DNA of 40,751 nt, taken from positions 1-40,751 of IMG/VR virus record IMGVR_UViG_3300022751_000024; one strand, 5' to 3'. The notes beneath the pieces are model-generated. The model saw only the letters and a list, made by a program, of their open reading frames with translations, was not told the origin of the DNA and made no database searches. Within the stretch, counting starts at the first letter, position 1, and each line of letters begins with the position of its first letter. Positions 30,702-39,117 of this stretch are shown one piece after another. This stretch comes from a virus. The translations under genes and the position numbers were made by a program.

Positions 30702-31517
30702 ATGTCATTCATATCAGACTTCAAAAGTTCAGCTCTAAAGCTATACGCTCAAGCAACATCAGTTGCGACAGGTACAGGTTCAGTTGATACTTCATTGTTC
30801 ACAGAAGTTGGACAGAGATTTGCACTTAACGATGGACGAGAAGTAGTACTTGTATCTAACGGAGCAACAGCTCTTGCAGGTGGATTACTAGCTCAATCAT
30901 CAGCTATTGTTGCAGGTCATCAAACTCTTGCTATGACAGTGCCTTCAACAGCACCAGCAACAGCAGGAACATTCCTAGTTTCAGTAACTAACGGCTCAAC
31001 AGTAATTCAACAGAACTACTATGCAGGAGGTTACATGATTATAAAGGATGGTACAGGAATAGGACAGACACTACGAATCAAGTCACACAATGCAGGTGCA
31101 GCTAACGCGCAAACTGTGTTTACACTTGAAGACGCTATTGTCACAACCCTAGACGCAACTTCTATTGTTAACCTTATTGCCAACCCTTACCAAAACATTA
31201 TCATCGCACCTACAACTGCGACTGGTAACGTAGTAGGAGGAACTTTGTATCCACTAGCAGCATCTGTAGCACCTACATTTGACGCTACATCAGGAGTACA
31301 GACAGCAGCAGGGACACAGCAATACGGATTCATACAAACTAAAGGTATCCTTTCAGTTTTGTCAGATTCAAACACAGCAACAGTAGGACTAGGACTTATG
31401 CGGTCAACAACAACAGCTGGAACAGTAGCGGTAAGAACTGCAACTGGAGCAGACGTTGGAATTGCACTTCAGACAACTATCTCTGCAAAGGCAGGAGCAA
31501 TCCAAATCGACCTATAA
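30702..31517 (+). CDS. Beta-rich structural protein, possible head decoration (271 aa)
   Basis: Ala/Thr/Val/Gly-rich with no Cys, compatible with a secreted-style beta fold, following the 159-residue protein. A segment RFALNDGREVVLVSNGATA precedes repeated Ala-Thr strands, typical of surface decoration proteins of large Thr-rich type. Position supports a capsid role. Confidence 0.6.
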   Translation: MSFISDFKSSALKLYAQATSVATGTGSVDTSLFTEVGQRFALNDGREVVLVSNGATALAGGLLAQSSAIVAGHQTLAMTVPSTAPATAGTFLVSVTNGSTVIQQNYYAGGYMIIKDGTGIGQTLRIKSHNAGAANAQTVFTLEDAIVTTLDATSIVNLIANPYQNIIIAPTTATGNVVGGTLYPLAASVAPTFDATSGVQTAAGTQQYGFIQTKGILSVLSDSNTATVGLGLMRSTTTAGTVAVRTATGADVGIALQTTISAKAGAIQIDL

Positions 31518-31574
31518 TCGATTCACTCAATTCATTACATAGCACTTTGAAACAGAATGATGTATAATTACATC

Positions 31575-32090
31575 ATGAATAATCAGATAAAATATATATC
31601 TAAGATAAAAGAATGGCAAAAGCTTAATCCAAATAAAGTAAAAATCTATAACAAAAATTATAGATTAAACAATAAGGATAAGTTGAAGGAACGCAAGGAT
31701 AAATGGAGAAAGGCAAATCTACAAAAAGTTAATCAAAGAAATAGAGAGTGGCGATATAAAAATAAACTATCAGTCATAGAATCTAGTAGGAAATATTCTT
31801 TAAATAACCCATTGCAGATAAGATATCACAGATATAAATATAGTGCCAAAGTACGAGGTCATAAGTTCAATCTTTCAAAAGAAGAGTTTATGCGTTTGTT
31901 AAATGAAAAATCTATATGTAAATATTGTGGTGTTGGCGGAAAACTTGGTCTTGATAGAGTAAACAATTCTATTGGATACCTATTAGATAACGTTGTTCCA
32001 TGTTGCCGTACTTGTAATACTTTAAAGAAAACCATGTCTAAAGATAAATATATAAATATCTGTATTTCTGTTGCAAAAAGATATATGTAG
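31575..32090 (+). CDS. HNH endonuclease (free-standing, in the capsid operon)
   Basis: 171 residues from ATG 31575 ('catcATG'); an earlier in-frame ATG at 31557 is possible. The N-terminal 90 residues are Lys/Asn/Arg-rich repeats (WQKLNPNKVKIYNKNY) as in group I intron homing enzymes. The core is CKYCGVGGKLGLDRVNNSIGY and NVVPCCRTCNTLK. It interrupts the structural gene row and uses much more Lys/Asn than its neighbours, suggesting insertion by homing. No flanking intron splice elements were seen. Confidence 0.8.
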   Translation: MNNQIKYISKIKEWQKLNPNKVKIYNKNYRLNNKDKLKERKDKWRKANLQKVNQRNREWRYKNKLSVIESSRKYSLNNPLQIRYHRYKYSAKVRGHKFNLSKEEFMRLLNEKSICKYCGVGGKLGLDRVNNSIGYLLDNVVPCCRTCNTLKKTMSKDKYINICISVAKRYM

Positions 32091-32093
32091 TGA

Positions 32094-32159
32094 GTTGGAG
32101 TGGGTCTGTAATAAGGCCCAACATTATATATTAAATAAGGTCAACCTGAACCTGAATCA
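32094..32159 (+). promoter_or_regulatory. Structured leader element, copy 2
   Basis: GTTGG/CCAAC (32094-32098, 32118-32122) closes a hairpin, and CCTGA/TCAGG (32145-32161 region) forms a second. The segment AGGTCAACCTG then CCTGAATCA parallels the element before the scaffold gene. It ends 10 bases before the gene at 32170. Confidence 0.4.
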
Positions 32160-32169
32160 GGAAATATAA

Positions 32170-32610
32170 ATGAACAACACAACACAAGATTTTGACGGAG
32201 TATTTAGATTTACAAACGCATCAAAAGAAGACTTTATCTTCCTATGGAACAACAAAGAATATAAGTTTCCAGCAGGTAAATGCTCTCCTATGGTGATTGA
32301 CAATGCAACAGACCTTGAAAAGCAAGAGATTCGTAAGAAAGCCGCTAAAAAGTATGCTGAAAGAGAATTCTTCAAATCAGAAGGTTACGATAAACTTGTG
32401 GCAATAGGAAATGGAACTAAAATGGGTATCCCTCCAACATATACAGACGATGAGCTAGCTCCTTGGATACAGCAATGCCTAGAACCTTTACCAGTTGGGA
32501 AAGTAGAAGTTAAAGAGGTTGAAGATAAAACTCCAAAGCTAAAAGCCTTTCGTTCAGTAGGAGAGAAATCAAGTTTGAGAGCAGAGTTTAAAGACGAATT
32601 AGAGGAATAA
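32170..32610 (+). CDS. Hypothetical structural-region protein (146 aa)
   Basis: Charged alpha/beta protein with no Cys-rich or membrane segment; its N-terminus (GVFRFTNASKEDFIFLWN) is beta-like and its C-terminus is acidic. It follows the HNH insertion and precedes a coiled-coil gene. Possible head-completion protein, by position only. Confidence 0.55.
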   Translation: MNNTTQDFDGVFRFTNASKEDFIFLWNNKEYKFPAGKCSPMVIDNATDLEKQEIRKKAAKKYAEREFFKSEGYDKLVAIGNGTKMGIPPTYTDDELAPWIQQCLEPLPVGKVEVKEVEDKTPKLKAFRSVGEKSSLRAEFKDELEE

Positions 32611-32611
32611 T

Positions 32612-33316
32612 ATGAAACTACTCACTAAATCTCAAGTTTCTCAAGAAGTAAACTTTCAGAAAAAACAACAGATTGACGAGGGTATATCTATAGCTACTAG
32701 AGTTGATGCATTACGTAAGACACTTGGAGAACTTGAACTGCAATACAAAGAGTTTGCGACATTAAAACAGAAAGAGCTTGATGGACTATTTACCGCTTTA
32801 GAAAAAGAAATACAAGAGAAGCGATACGAGATTAAGATATTAGAAGAAAGACGTATTAAACTCTTAAAGCCTTTAAACGAAGAATGGAAACAAGTGAAAG
32901 AAGCTCAATCTGAACTAGAAACTAAAGAAGAGGAGTACAATGGACGTATCATAGTTCTTAAGTGCTTAGAAAATAGATTAGAAGCAAGAGAAAATGGTCT
33001 AGCTCCACAACTCAAATCTCTGGGTGAAAAAATCACTGCAAATGAACTAGCGACCAAGAGAACTCAAGTCAATCTGAAGAAATCTGAAGAAATCTTAAAG
33101 TCTGCTGAAATTAAGGAAAAAGATATTAACAATCTAGTATCTGAGAAGATGCAAGAGCTACTTGAAAGAGAGGCCTTAATGGCCTCAAAGGAACGAGAAC
33201 TTGATATTAAGAACTCTCAACTTGAAGCAGACAAGAAAGAAATTAACAACAAACGTATCCAACTAGAAGACCGAGAGGCAACCCTAGAACGAGAAATTAA
33301 ACGAAGAATTAAATGA
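32612..33316 (+). CDS. Long coiled-coil protein (234 aa)
   Basis: Charged heptad-rich helix over most of its length (for example QSELETKEEEYNGRI and KEKDINNLVSEKMQEL). One Cys. It resembles the second coiled-coil protein at 33621-34088, with a beta-type protein between. Could be a tail rod or scaffold-like structural protein. Confidence 0.6.
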   Translation: MKLLTKSQVSQEVNFQKKQQIDEGISIATRVDALRKTLGELELQYKEFATLKQKELDGLFTALEKEIQEKRYEIKILEERRIKLLKPLNEEWKQVKEAQSELETKEEEYNGRIIVLKCLENRLEARENGLAPQLKSLGEKITANELATKRTQVNLKKSEEILKSAEIKEKDINNLVSEKMQELLEREALMASKERELDIKNSQLEADKKEINNKRIQLEDREATLEREIKRRIK

Positions 33317-33615
33317 CAACTGCATACTCAACACAAAACGCTAATACACCTTCTATAGCTTCTGCTGCAACAGCTTTAGCTGCTAATGAAAAACGTATAG
33401 GGTGGTCAATTCAAAATCTAGGAACAAACCCATTGTTTGTACTTTTAGGTAGTGGAGCTTCTACAACTGTATTCCACTATGTCTTAAAAGGAGGTAGTGG
33501 AAATGATGATGGTCTCGGAGGTTCTGTTACATTCATGGGAGGAACAGTCTATAACGGAATAGTAACAATTGCAGGTACATCTCCAAGATATACTGCATTA
33601 GAAGTAGCACCATAA
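33313..33615 (+). CDS. Small beta protein, paralogue of 34092-34433 (100 aa)
   Basis: ANEKRIGWSIQNLGTNPLFVLLGSGAS parallels NASRKGLCIVNLSSNTVSFGIGSN in the 34092 protein. Such small phage proteins with an 'R-x-G-x-x-I-x-N-L' motif are common surface proteins of virions. Starts 4 bases before the preceding stop. Confidence 0.55.
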   Translation: MTTAYSTQNANTPSIASAATALAANEKRIGWSIQNLGTNPLFVLLGSGASTTVFHYVLKGGSGNDDGLGGSVTFMGGTVYNGIVTIAGTSPRYTALEVAP

Positions 33616-33620
33616 AACAT

Positions 33621-34088
33621 ATGCTCAACCAACCTGAAGAACTAAAAACAATAGAACAAAAGATTGAAGATGCTCGAAACACTTTGACTGTTATTGAACA
33701 AGACCAAATTCGATTCAATAAGCTTATGGCTTCACAAGGATATGAACTTGAACAGCAATCAAATAGGAAAGCAGAACTTACATCTGAAATCGCAGTGTTA
33801 GAAATCAAGAAATCAACTCTTATGAGTGAAATATCTTACCTAGACACTGTGGTTATGGATAAGGAATCTTCTAAAGCTACACTTGAAAGTGAGATAGAAA
33901 ACATCTCTCAAGAAATTAAGAAAGCGGAATCTAAGTTTAATTCTTACACAGAGAAAGTTGCAGAAACAACTAAGGAATTAACTAGTAAAATTGTAGAACT
34001 TGACAAACGAGATAAAAAGTTAGAGCAATCTGAAATCAAAGTTCAAGAAAAGTTAGAAATTATCAAAGCATTTAAACTATCATTGTAA
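33621..34088 (+). CDS. Coiled-coil protein (155 aa)
   Basis: Continuous charged helix with heptads (KSTLMSEISYLDTVV, ESEIENISQEIKKAE). Second coiled-coil protein of this region; may be a partner or a duplicate of the 32612 protein. No motif. Confidence 0.55.
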   Translation: MLNQPEELKTIEQKIEDARNTLTVIEQDQIRFNKLMASQGYELEQQSNRKAELTSEIAVLEIKKSTLMSEISYLDTVVMDKESSKATLESEIENISQEIKKAESKFNSYTEKVAETTKELTSKIVELDKRDKKLEQSEIKVQEKLEIIKAFKLSL

Positions 34089-34091
34089 ACC

Positions 34092-34433
34092 GTGTCACAG
34101 AACCCTGGCATAGGCTCATCAGCCACTATATCGGGTACAGTTAGTACCAAAACACCGCTAACAGCTTCATCTCCTACAACAGCAACTGTTACGGCTTCTT
34201 CTACACAGGTTGTACCAGCTAACGCGAGCAGAAAAGGACTATGTATAGTAAATCTATCATCTAACACTGTATCGTTCGGCATTGGGTCAAATAACGCGGT
34301 TTTAAACAGTGGTATAACTCTAATAACCACAGGTAGTGTATGGTCAATGAGCGAATATGATTACACAACATCTGCAATTAATGCCATTGCTTCGGTTAAT
34401 CCATCGACAATAAGTATACAAGAATTCGTATAA
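34092..34433 (+). CDS. Small beta protein (113 aa), GTG start
   Basis: GTG at 34092 is the likely start (rare here, since ATG is nearly universal). Ser/Thr-rich N-terminus, then the paralogous RKGLCIVNLSSN block shared with 33313-33615. Its stop overlaps the next ATG. Confidence 0.55.
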   Translation: MSQNPGIGSSATISGTVSTKTPLTASSPTTATVTASSTQVVPANASRKGLCIVNLSSNTVSFGIGSNNAVLNSGITLITTGSVWSMSEYDYTTSAINAIASVNPSTISIQEFV

Positions 34434-34717
34434 TGGCTAATGTATCAAAAAAAGATGAAAACGGGAGAAACTCAATCACTTGTGCGTCGAGCACGAATGG
34501 TACTGATATTGTAGTAATATGTGCTAACCCTGTGACTCACGGAGTGTGTATAGAGGATGCTTCAACTGGAAGTGATAATGGAAATAATGGTAACAATGCA
34601 ATGATAGATGAAAATGGAGTAGCAGTATGGTATGCACTATCATCAGTAGATGGAACTTCACTTGTAGAAGTATACGCAAACCCTTTAACAAATAAGATTT
34701 TAATAGACAGCAATTAA
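34433..34717 (+). CDS. Repeat-containing structural protein (94 aa)
   Basis: Contains two copies of a degenerate unit: a NGTDIVVICANPVTHGVCI-like stretch and ALSSVDGTSLVEVYANPLTN. The second unit recurs at the start of the next protein with 23 identical bases in a row. Likely an adapter or fibre base. Confidence 0.6.
   Translation: MANVSKKDENGRNSITCASSTNGTDIVVICANPVTHGVCIEDASTGSDNGNNGNNAMIDENGVAVWYALSSVDGTSLVEVYANPLTNKILIDSN
34634..34656 (+). repeat. 23-bp exact direct repeat, copy 1 (copy 2 at 34764-34786)
   Basis: GCACTATCATC... through GGAAC is identical at 34634-34656 and 34764-34786, coding for the same ALSSVDGT segment in two adjacent genes. It marks a recent duplication or recombination between fibre genes. 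Confidence 0.85.
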
Positions 34718-34718
34718 T

Positions 34719-35996
34719 ATGGCAAACGCACCTATAGACCAAAATAGCAGACAAGGATTATTCGCACTATCATCAGTAGATGGAACAACTTTAGTTCCTC
34801 TGTATGCTAACCCAACAACACATAGACTTCTAGTAGACAGTGCAGCAGGTACAGGAACTGTAACTTCAGTATCAGTAGTAACAGCAAATGGATTTGCAGG
34901 AACTGTAGCAACAGCAACTACTACTCCAGCAATAACGCTTACTACAACAATTACAGGACTTCTTAAAGGAAACGGTACAGCAATTAGTGCGGCTACTGCA
35001 GGTACAGATTATGTTACTGCATCTTCTACAAACACTTTTACAAACAAAACATACGACACAGCAGGTGCAGGAAATGTATTCAGTATTAATGGTACAGGAA
35101 TAACAGCAGTTACAGGTACGGGAGCAGTAGTTCTCGCAACAAATCCAACTCTATCAGGTCTAACATTTGCAGATGCAACTAATGTTGTTATCAATGCAAC
35201 GACAGGTACAAAGTTTGGTACAGCTACTACTCAAAAGTTGGCTTTCTACAATGCTACACCTATCGTACAGCCTACAGGTGATGTCATTACAGCACTTCAG
35301 AACCTAGGACTAATTGCATCAGCAACTATTGCGAGTTCAACAAATATCAACACAACTACAGAATCAACTGATACAACTTGTTTTCCTGTATTTGTCACAG
35401 CTTCAGGAACTCAAACACTCCCAGCTAAGACAAACACCACTCTTACTTATAACTCAAACACTAATGATTTGGGTATAACGAAGATAAATGGTCTTACAAT
35501 GACTGCATCGACTGGTACATTTACTCTGACTAACGCAAAGACTCTATCTGTAACAAATACCCTTACTTTGTCAGGTACTGATGGTACAACAATGACCTTT
35601 CCATCTACTACGGCAACTATCGCTCGAACAGATGCAGCTCAAACGTTTACTGGAACACAAACGTATTCGAATGCAGTCATCTACACTAACAATGCAATAG
35701 CAGCATCAGGAAACGCAGCGACGGTACCAGTCACAGCAAGACTAAACACAGTTACAAACAACTCAGCTGCAACTCTTACTATCACAATGACAACTGCGTC
35801 TGCAGTAGATGGTCAGATGACTATAGTAAGGGTATTAGACTTTTCGGCTGCAGCTCAAACTATAACTTGGGTTAACACAGAAAACTCTACAGTGTCAGCA
35901 CCAACAACGTCGAACGGATCGACGACGTTGCCATTAACAGTCGGATTTATGTATAATTCTGCCACATCAAAATGGCGAACAATAGCATCAGCATAA
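34719..35996 (+). CDS. Tail fibre/spike-like protein (425 aa)
   Basis: Starts with the GLFALSSVDGTTLVPLYANP unit shared with the previous gene, followed by a long Thr/Ala/Gly/Val-rich beta region and a C-terminal domain (VPVTARLNTVTNNSAATLTI ... TLPLTVGFMYNSATSKW) of the kind that ends phage fibres. No enzyme motif. Probably a side fibre or appendage. Confidence 0.6.
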   Translation: MANAPIDQNSRQGLFALSSVDGTTLVPLYANPTTHRLLVDSAAGTGTVTSVSVVTANGFAGTVATATTTPAITLTTTITGLLKGNGTAISAATAGTDYVTASSTNTFTNKTYDTAGAGNVFSINGTGITAVTGTGAVVLATNPTLSGLTFADATNVVINATTGTKFGTATTQKLAFYNATPIVQPTGDVITALQNLGLIASATIASSTNINTTTESTDTTCFPVFVTASGTQTLPAKTNTTLTYNSNTNDLGITKINGLTMTASTGTFTLTNAKTLSVTNTLTLSGTDGTTMTFPSTTATIARTDAAQTFTGTQTYSNAVIYTNNAIAASGNAATVPVTARLNTVTNNSAATLTITMTTASAVDGQMTIVRVLDFSAAAQTITWVNTENSTVSAPTTSNGSTTLPLTVGFMYNSATSKWRTIASA

Positions 35997-36003
35997 TAAT
36001 TAT

Positions 36004-36825
36004 ATGGCAACACTAAAAGCATTAGTAGTAGCAGGAGGAGGAGCAGGTGGTTTCGGAGGTAATGGAGGTGGAGGTGGAGGAGGAGGAGCAGGAGGATTTA
36101 TATATAACACATCATTATCAATAACCGCTGGAGCAAAAACTGTGACCGTTGGAGCTGGAGGTACTGGTGCCGCTGGAGCATTGGGAACAAACGGAGCTGA
36201 CAGTGTATTCGATTCTATTACTTCAACTGGAGGAGGAAAAGGAGGTGGTCCAGGTTCTACTGTTGGAGGTTCTGGTGGAGGTGGTGAATATCAAGGAACA
36301 GGTTCAGCAGGAACAGGAAGCCAAGGAAGTGCAGGAGGTAACGGTTCACCATCAGGAACTCCTTTTGTTGGAGCTGGAGGTGGAGGTTCTGGTGCGGTTG
36401 GAGCTAATGGTGTCACAAGTACAGCTGGAGCAGGAGGAGCAGGTACATCAAACTCAATTTCAGGTGGTGCGGTCACATATGCTGGTGGTGGTGGAGGAGG
36501 AGGACGTACAGGTGCTTCAGGTGGAGCAGGAGCAGCAGGTGGAGGTAATGGTTCACTTACAACTGGAGGAAATGGTAGTAATGCAACAGCAAACACTGGT
36601 TCTGGTGGAGGTGCTGCAGTAGACGGAGGGACTGGAGGTAACGGAGGTTCTGGTATCGTTATTGTTTCGTACGCAACAGATGGTAGCGACGGTGTGTCAA
36701 CATCTTCTACGGGTGGTTCTATAACTACTTCAGGAGGCCAAACAATTCACACATTCACAGCGAGTGGTACATTCACAGCAGTACTCACAGCCACTACAAA
36801 CGGTAATTTCTTAGTTTTCATGTAA
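36004..36825 (+). CDS. Glycine-rich tail adhesin (273 aa)
   Basis: MATLKALVVAGGGAGGFGG opens a polyglycine-rich domain with many GGGG and GAGG runs (about 9-205), then a short beta tail (GSGIVIVSYATDG, QTIHTFTASGTFTA). This layout is found in phage glycine-rich adhesins, where the polyglycine helices form a host-binding tip. Reading it in another frame gives Glu/Val/Gln strings, which are artefacts of the repeated GGAGGT DNA. Confidence 0.7.
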   Translation: MATLKALVVAGGGAGGFGGNGGGGGGGGAGGFIYNTSLSITAGAKTVTVGAGGTGAAGALGTNGADSVFDSITSTGGGKGGGPGSTVGGSGGGGEYQGTGSAGTGSQGSAGGNGSPSGTPFVGAGGGGSGAVGANGVTSTAGAGGAGTSNSISGGAVTYAGGGGGGGRTGASGGAGAAGGGNGSLTTGGNGSNATANTGSGGGAAVDGGTGGNGGSGIVIVSYATDGSDGVSTSSTGGSITTSGGQTIHTFTASGTFTAVLTATTNGNFLVFM

Positions 36826-36829
36826 TCAT

Positions 36830-38614
36830 ATGTATAAATACGAAAAAAACTTAAACGGACAACAAGACCTAGTAATAAGTGGTTTTGAGGGTGGAATTGC
36901 AGATAGTCCATTCAATGGTATTGCTAATATATCAAACTTAAACATTTCGTATATTGATGGGGTTGCTTATGTTAACTATCAAAAGCAAGCATGTACTTTT
37001 TCAGGAGGTACACTACAAAGACCTATCTATAAAACAGTATCCGACCAAGGTTTAATTTATATAGCAGATTTTGATGGTTCTTCGACCAGTCAAGTATGGA
37101 AGCAATCAGCAGTTAACAGTTCTACATTTAACTTACTTACAGGAGCAACATATACAACTCAAATATACGGTATGCAATTTTGGCAGAACTATTTGATAGT
37201 GTTTAGAAGTAATTATGTAGAGATTTGTGGAGATGGAGGAGGAGATAGTGGTATTACTTCAAGTAACTGGAATACATCACCATATTCAAGTACAACAGGT
37301 TCGTGGCCAATAAAAGTAAGCGTAACTGTAACCTCAACAACTTCACCTTTAGCTGGTTCTACTACTATAACAATACAATCATATAATGACGGTTCGGGAA
37401 CTCCTACAGTATGGAACGGTGCTACAGGAACATATCTAGCAGACTTTGTAGGAACATACGGAACACAAACAGTTGTTGCTTCACTCATCCAAGGTAGTGC
37501 TACAGTTAACTTTTCTCCTGCACTACTAACAAATATGTCAGGTACTACATTTACAGTACGAATGTATGATGGTACTCCAGTTTCTCCAATCACAAACAAA
37601 ACGTCTTTGACTTCAATCAATGATGGTAACTTATATTTCTGTAATGGTCATTATGTAGGTGCATGGCTAGTTCCTCCATTCACTACGATGGTTAAGAAAG
37701 ACTTTAAAACATTTAGATATAATGCAGCTTCTTTAGGACTACCTAAAACAGATGGGGCTATTTGTCTAACAGAAGCGAGAAATCTACTCCTTATTGCTGG
37801 GTATCATAAGATATATCCTTGGGATAGAATATCCCCACAATGGCAGAATCCGATTCCTCTACATGAAAACATCTACAAAATGATAAACATACTAAACAAT
37901 GTTTATATTTGTGCTGGATATAAAGGAAATATATACATATCAAATGGATATAACTGTGAACTATTTAAAAAGATACCAGACTCGATAACTGGAGTTGTAG
38001 ACCCTAAATGGGTATATGGTGATATTATGGAAAATAGAAACAACCTATACTTCCAAGCTTCAGCAGTAAATTCAGCAAATCAAAACAATATATCAACAGG
38101 TGTTTATAAATTAGATATTTCTTCAAAATCATTAACTTTAGACTCTCAATATTCAGCAGGACTTACACCAGCAGGGTTACGAACTGATTATGGTTTGCTT
38201 ATAAACAATAACAACATTCAGTCGCTTGATTATGATAACTACTATTCAGCAATTGCAGCAACAACTAACATTGTAAACTTCAACAATACAACTCTATGGA
38301 ATAATAGCGAATCATTTATCGAAACAGACATCATTCCAATCGGAACGAGTGTTCAGCCTAAAACATTTGGAAGTGCTGAGTTTAAACTAGACCAAGCAAT
38401 GACTTCAGGTGATTCAATCACACTTTATGCACGTCAATCATTGTCTGATTCATATGTACAACTTGGAACAACTACAACTGCTGTACTTTCAGAGTTTTAT
38501 CCAAGTGTATCATTCCAAAACTGGCAATGGATACAATGTAAAATTGTGTTTAATACGAATGGTTCGTCGACCACTTCGTCAAAAGTTAGATTAAGAGAAA
38601 TCAGACTAAGATAA
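36830..38614 (+). CDS. Tail hub/DNA-stabilisation-type protein (594 aa)
   Basis: Beta-rich with repeated Trp/Tyr/Gly segments (LIYIADFDGSSTSQVW, MQFWQNYLIVFRSNYVEI, NVYICAGYKGNIYISNGYN), as expected of a beta-propeller. Size and position between the adhesin and two connector-type genes match P22 gp10-like or T7 tail tubular B-like proteins of short-tailed phages. The assignment is by position and fold pattern, not by a specific signature. Confidence 0.6.
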   Translation: MYKYEKNLNGQQDLVISGFEGGIADSPFNGIANISNLNISYIDGVAYVNYQKQACTFSGGTLQRPIYKTVSDQGLIYIADFDGSSTSQVWKQSAVNSSTFNLLTGATYTTQIYGMQFWQNYLIVFRSNYVEICGDGGGDSGITSSNWNTSPYSSTTGSWPIKVSVTVTSTTSPLAGSTTITIQSYNDGSGTPTVWNGATGTYLADFVGTYGTQTVVASLIQGSATVNFSPALLTNMSGTTFTVRMYDGTPVSPITNKTSLTSINDGNLYFCNGHYVGAWLVPPFTTMVKKDFKTFRYNAASLGLPKTDGAICLTEARNLLLIAGYHKIYPWDRISPQWQNPIPLHENIYKMINILNNVYICAGYKGNIYISNGYNCELFKKIPDSITGVVDPKWVYGDIMENRNNLYFQASAVNSANQNNISTGVYKLDISSKSLTLDSQYSAGLTPAGLRTDYGLLINNNNIQSLDYDNYYSAIAATTNIVNFNNTTLWNNSESFIETDIIPIGTSVQPKTFGSAEFKLDQAMTSGDSITLYARQSLSDSYVQLGTTTTAVLSEFYPSVSFQNWQWIQCKIVFNTNGSSTTSSKVRLREIRLR

Positions 38615-38618
38615 ATAT

Positions 38619-39107
38619 ATGGCATTTACACCAGACCAAATAAAACAAATAAACGAGTTAATAGATTCAAAAATGCAAAAGAACTATTTTGCAGGAAGTC
38701 CTGATACTGCACCACATGAACATAATGGTACAGATAATTTGAATATAAATCCTGTAAATCTAGTAGGGTTCACACCATTGCCTACATCAGACCTTCTTTA
38801 TCTTAATCAGGTTCAAAATGAGGACGGTACAATAACTAACCCAGGAGTTCAAGAGTATGGATTTGCTTCTAAAATAACTCTACAAGGTGGGGATTCTAGT
38901 ACACCTAGCCAGTTTCTGACTGATACAACCATATCCCAATATCCTATACCTATAGTAAATGGGTTCGGTGTTGGAGTACAAGGTGCATTTAATGGGGGAT
39001 ATGCACCAGAAGGTACTCTTGTATATTTTAACAATGCAACATTAGGAGGATTATATATAAGAGTTGATGGAGCTTGGAGAGGGGTTAACTTTAACTTAAC
39101 AGCATAA
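38619..39107 (+). CDS. Tail-associated protein (162 aa)
   Basis: MAFTPDQIKQINELIDSKM begins a short helix. PDTAPHEHNGTDNLNINP follows and is typical of phage tail-needle or baseplate-like small proteins. The beta C-terminus contains a DGAWRGVNF end. Unknown exact role. Confidence 0.55.
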   Translation: MAFTPDQIKQINELIDSKMQKNYFAGSPDTAPHEHNGTDNLNINPVNLVGFTPLPTSDLLYLNQVQNEDGTITNPGVQEYGFASKITLQGGDSSTPSQFLTDTTISQYPIPIVNGFGVGVQGAFNGGYAPEGTLVYFNNATLGGLYIRVDGAWRGVNFNLTA

Positions 39108-39117
39108 TAAAAAACAT

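Noticed and set aside
31518-32169. Intron carrying the HNH gene
   Set aside because: The flanking genes are complete and not split, and no group I or II core was found.
36149-36622. Second coding frame inside the glycine-rich adhesin
   Set aside because: Its Glu/Val/Gln/Leu strings are the expected shift product of repeated GGAGGT codons; no start or composition support.
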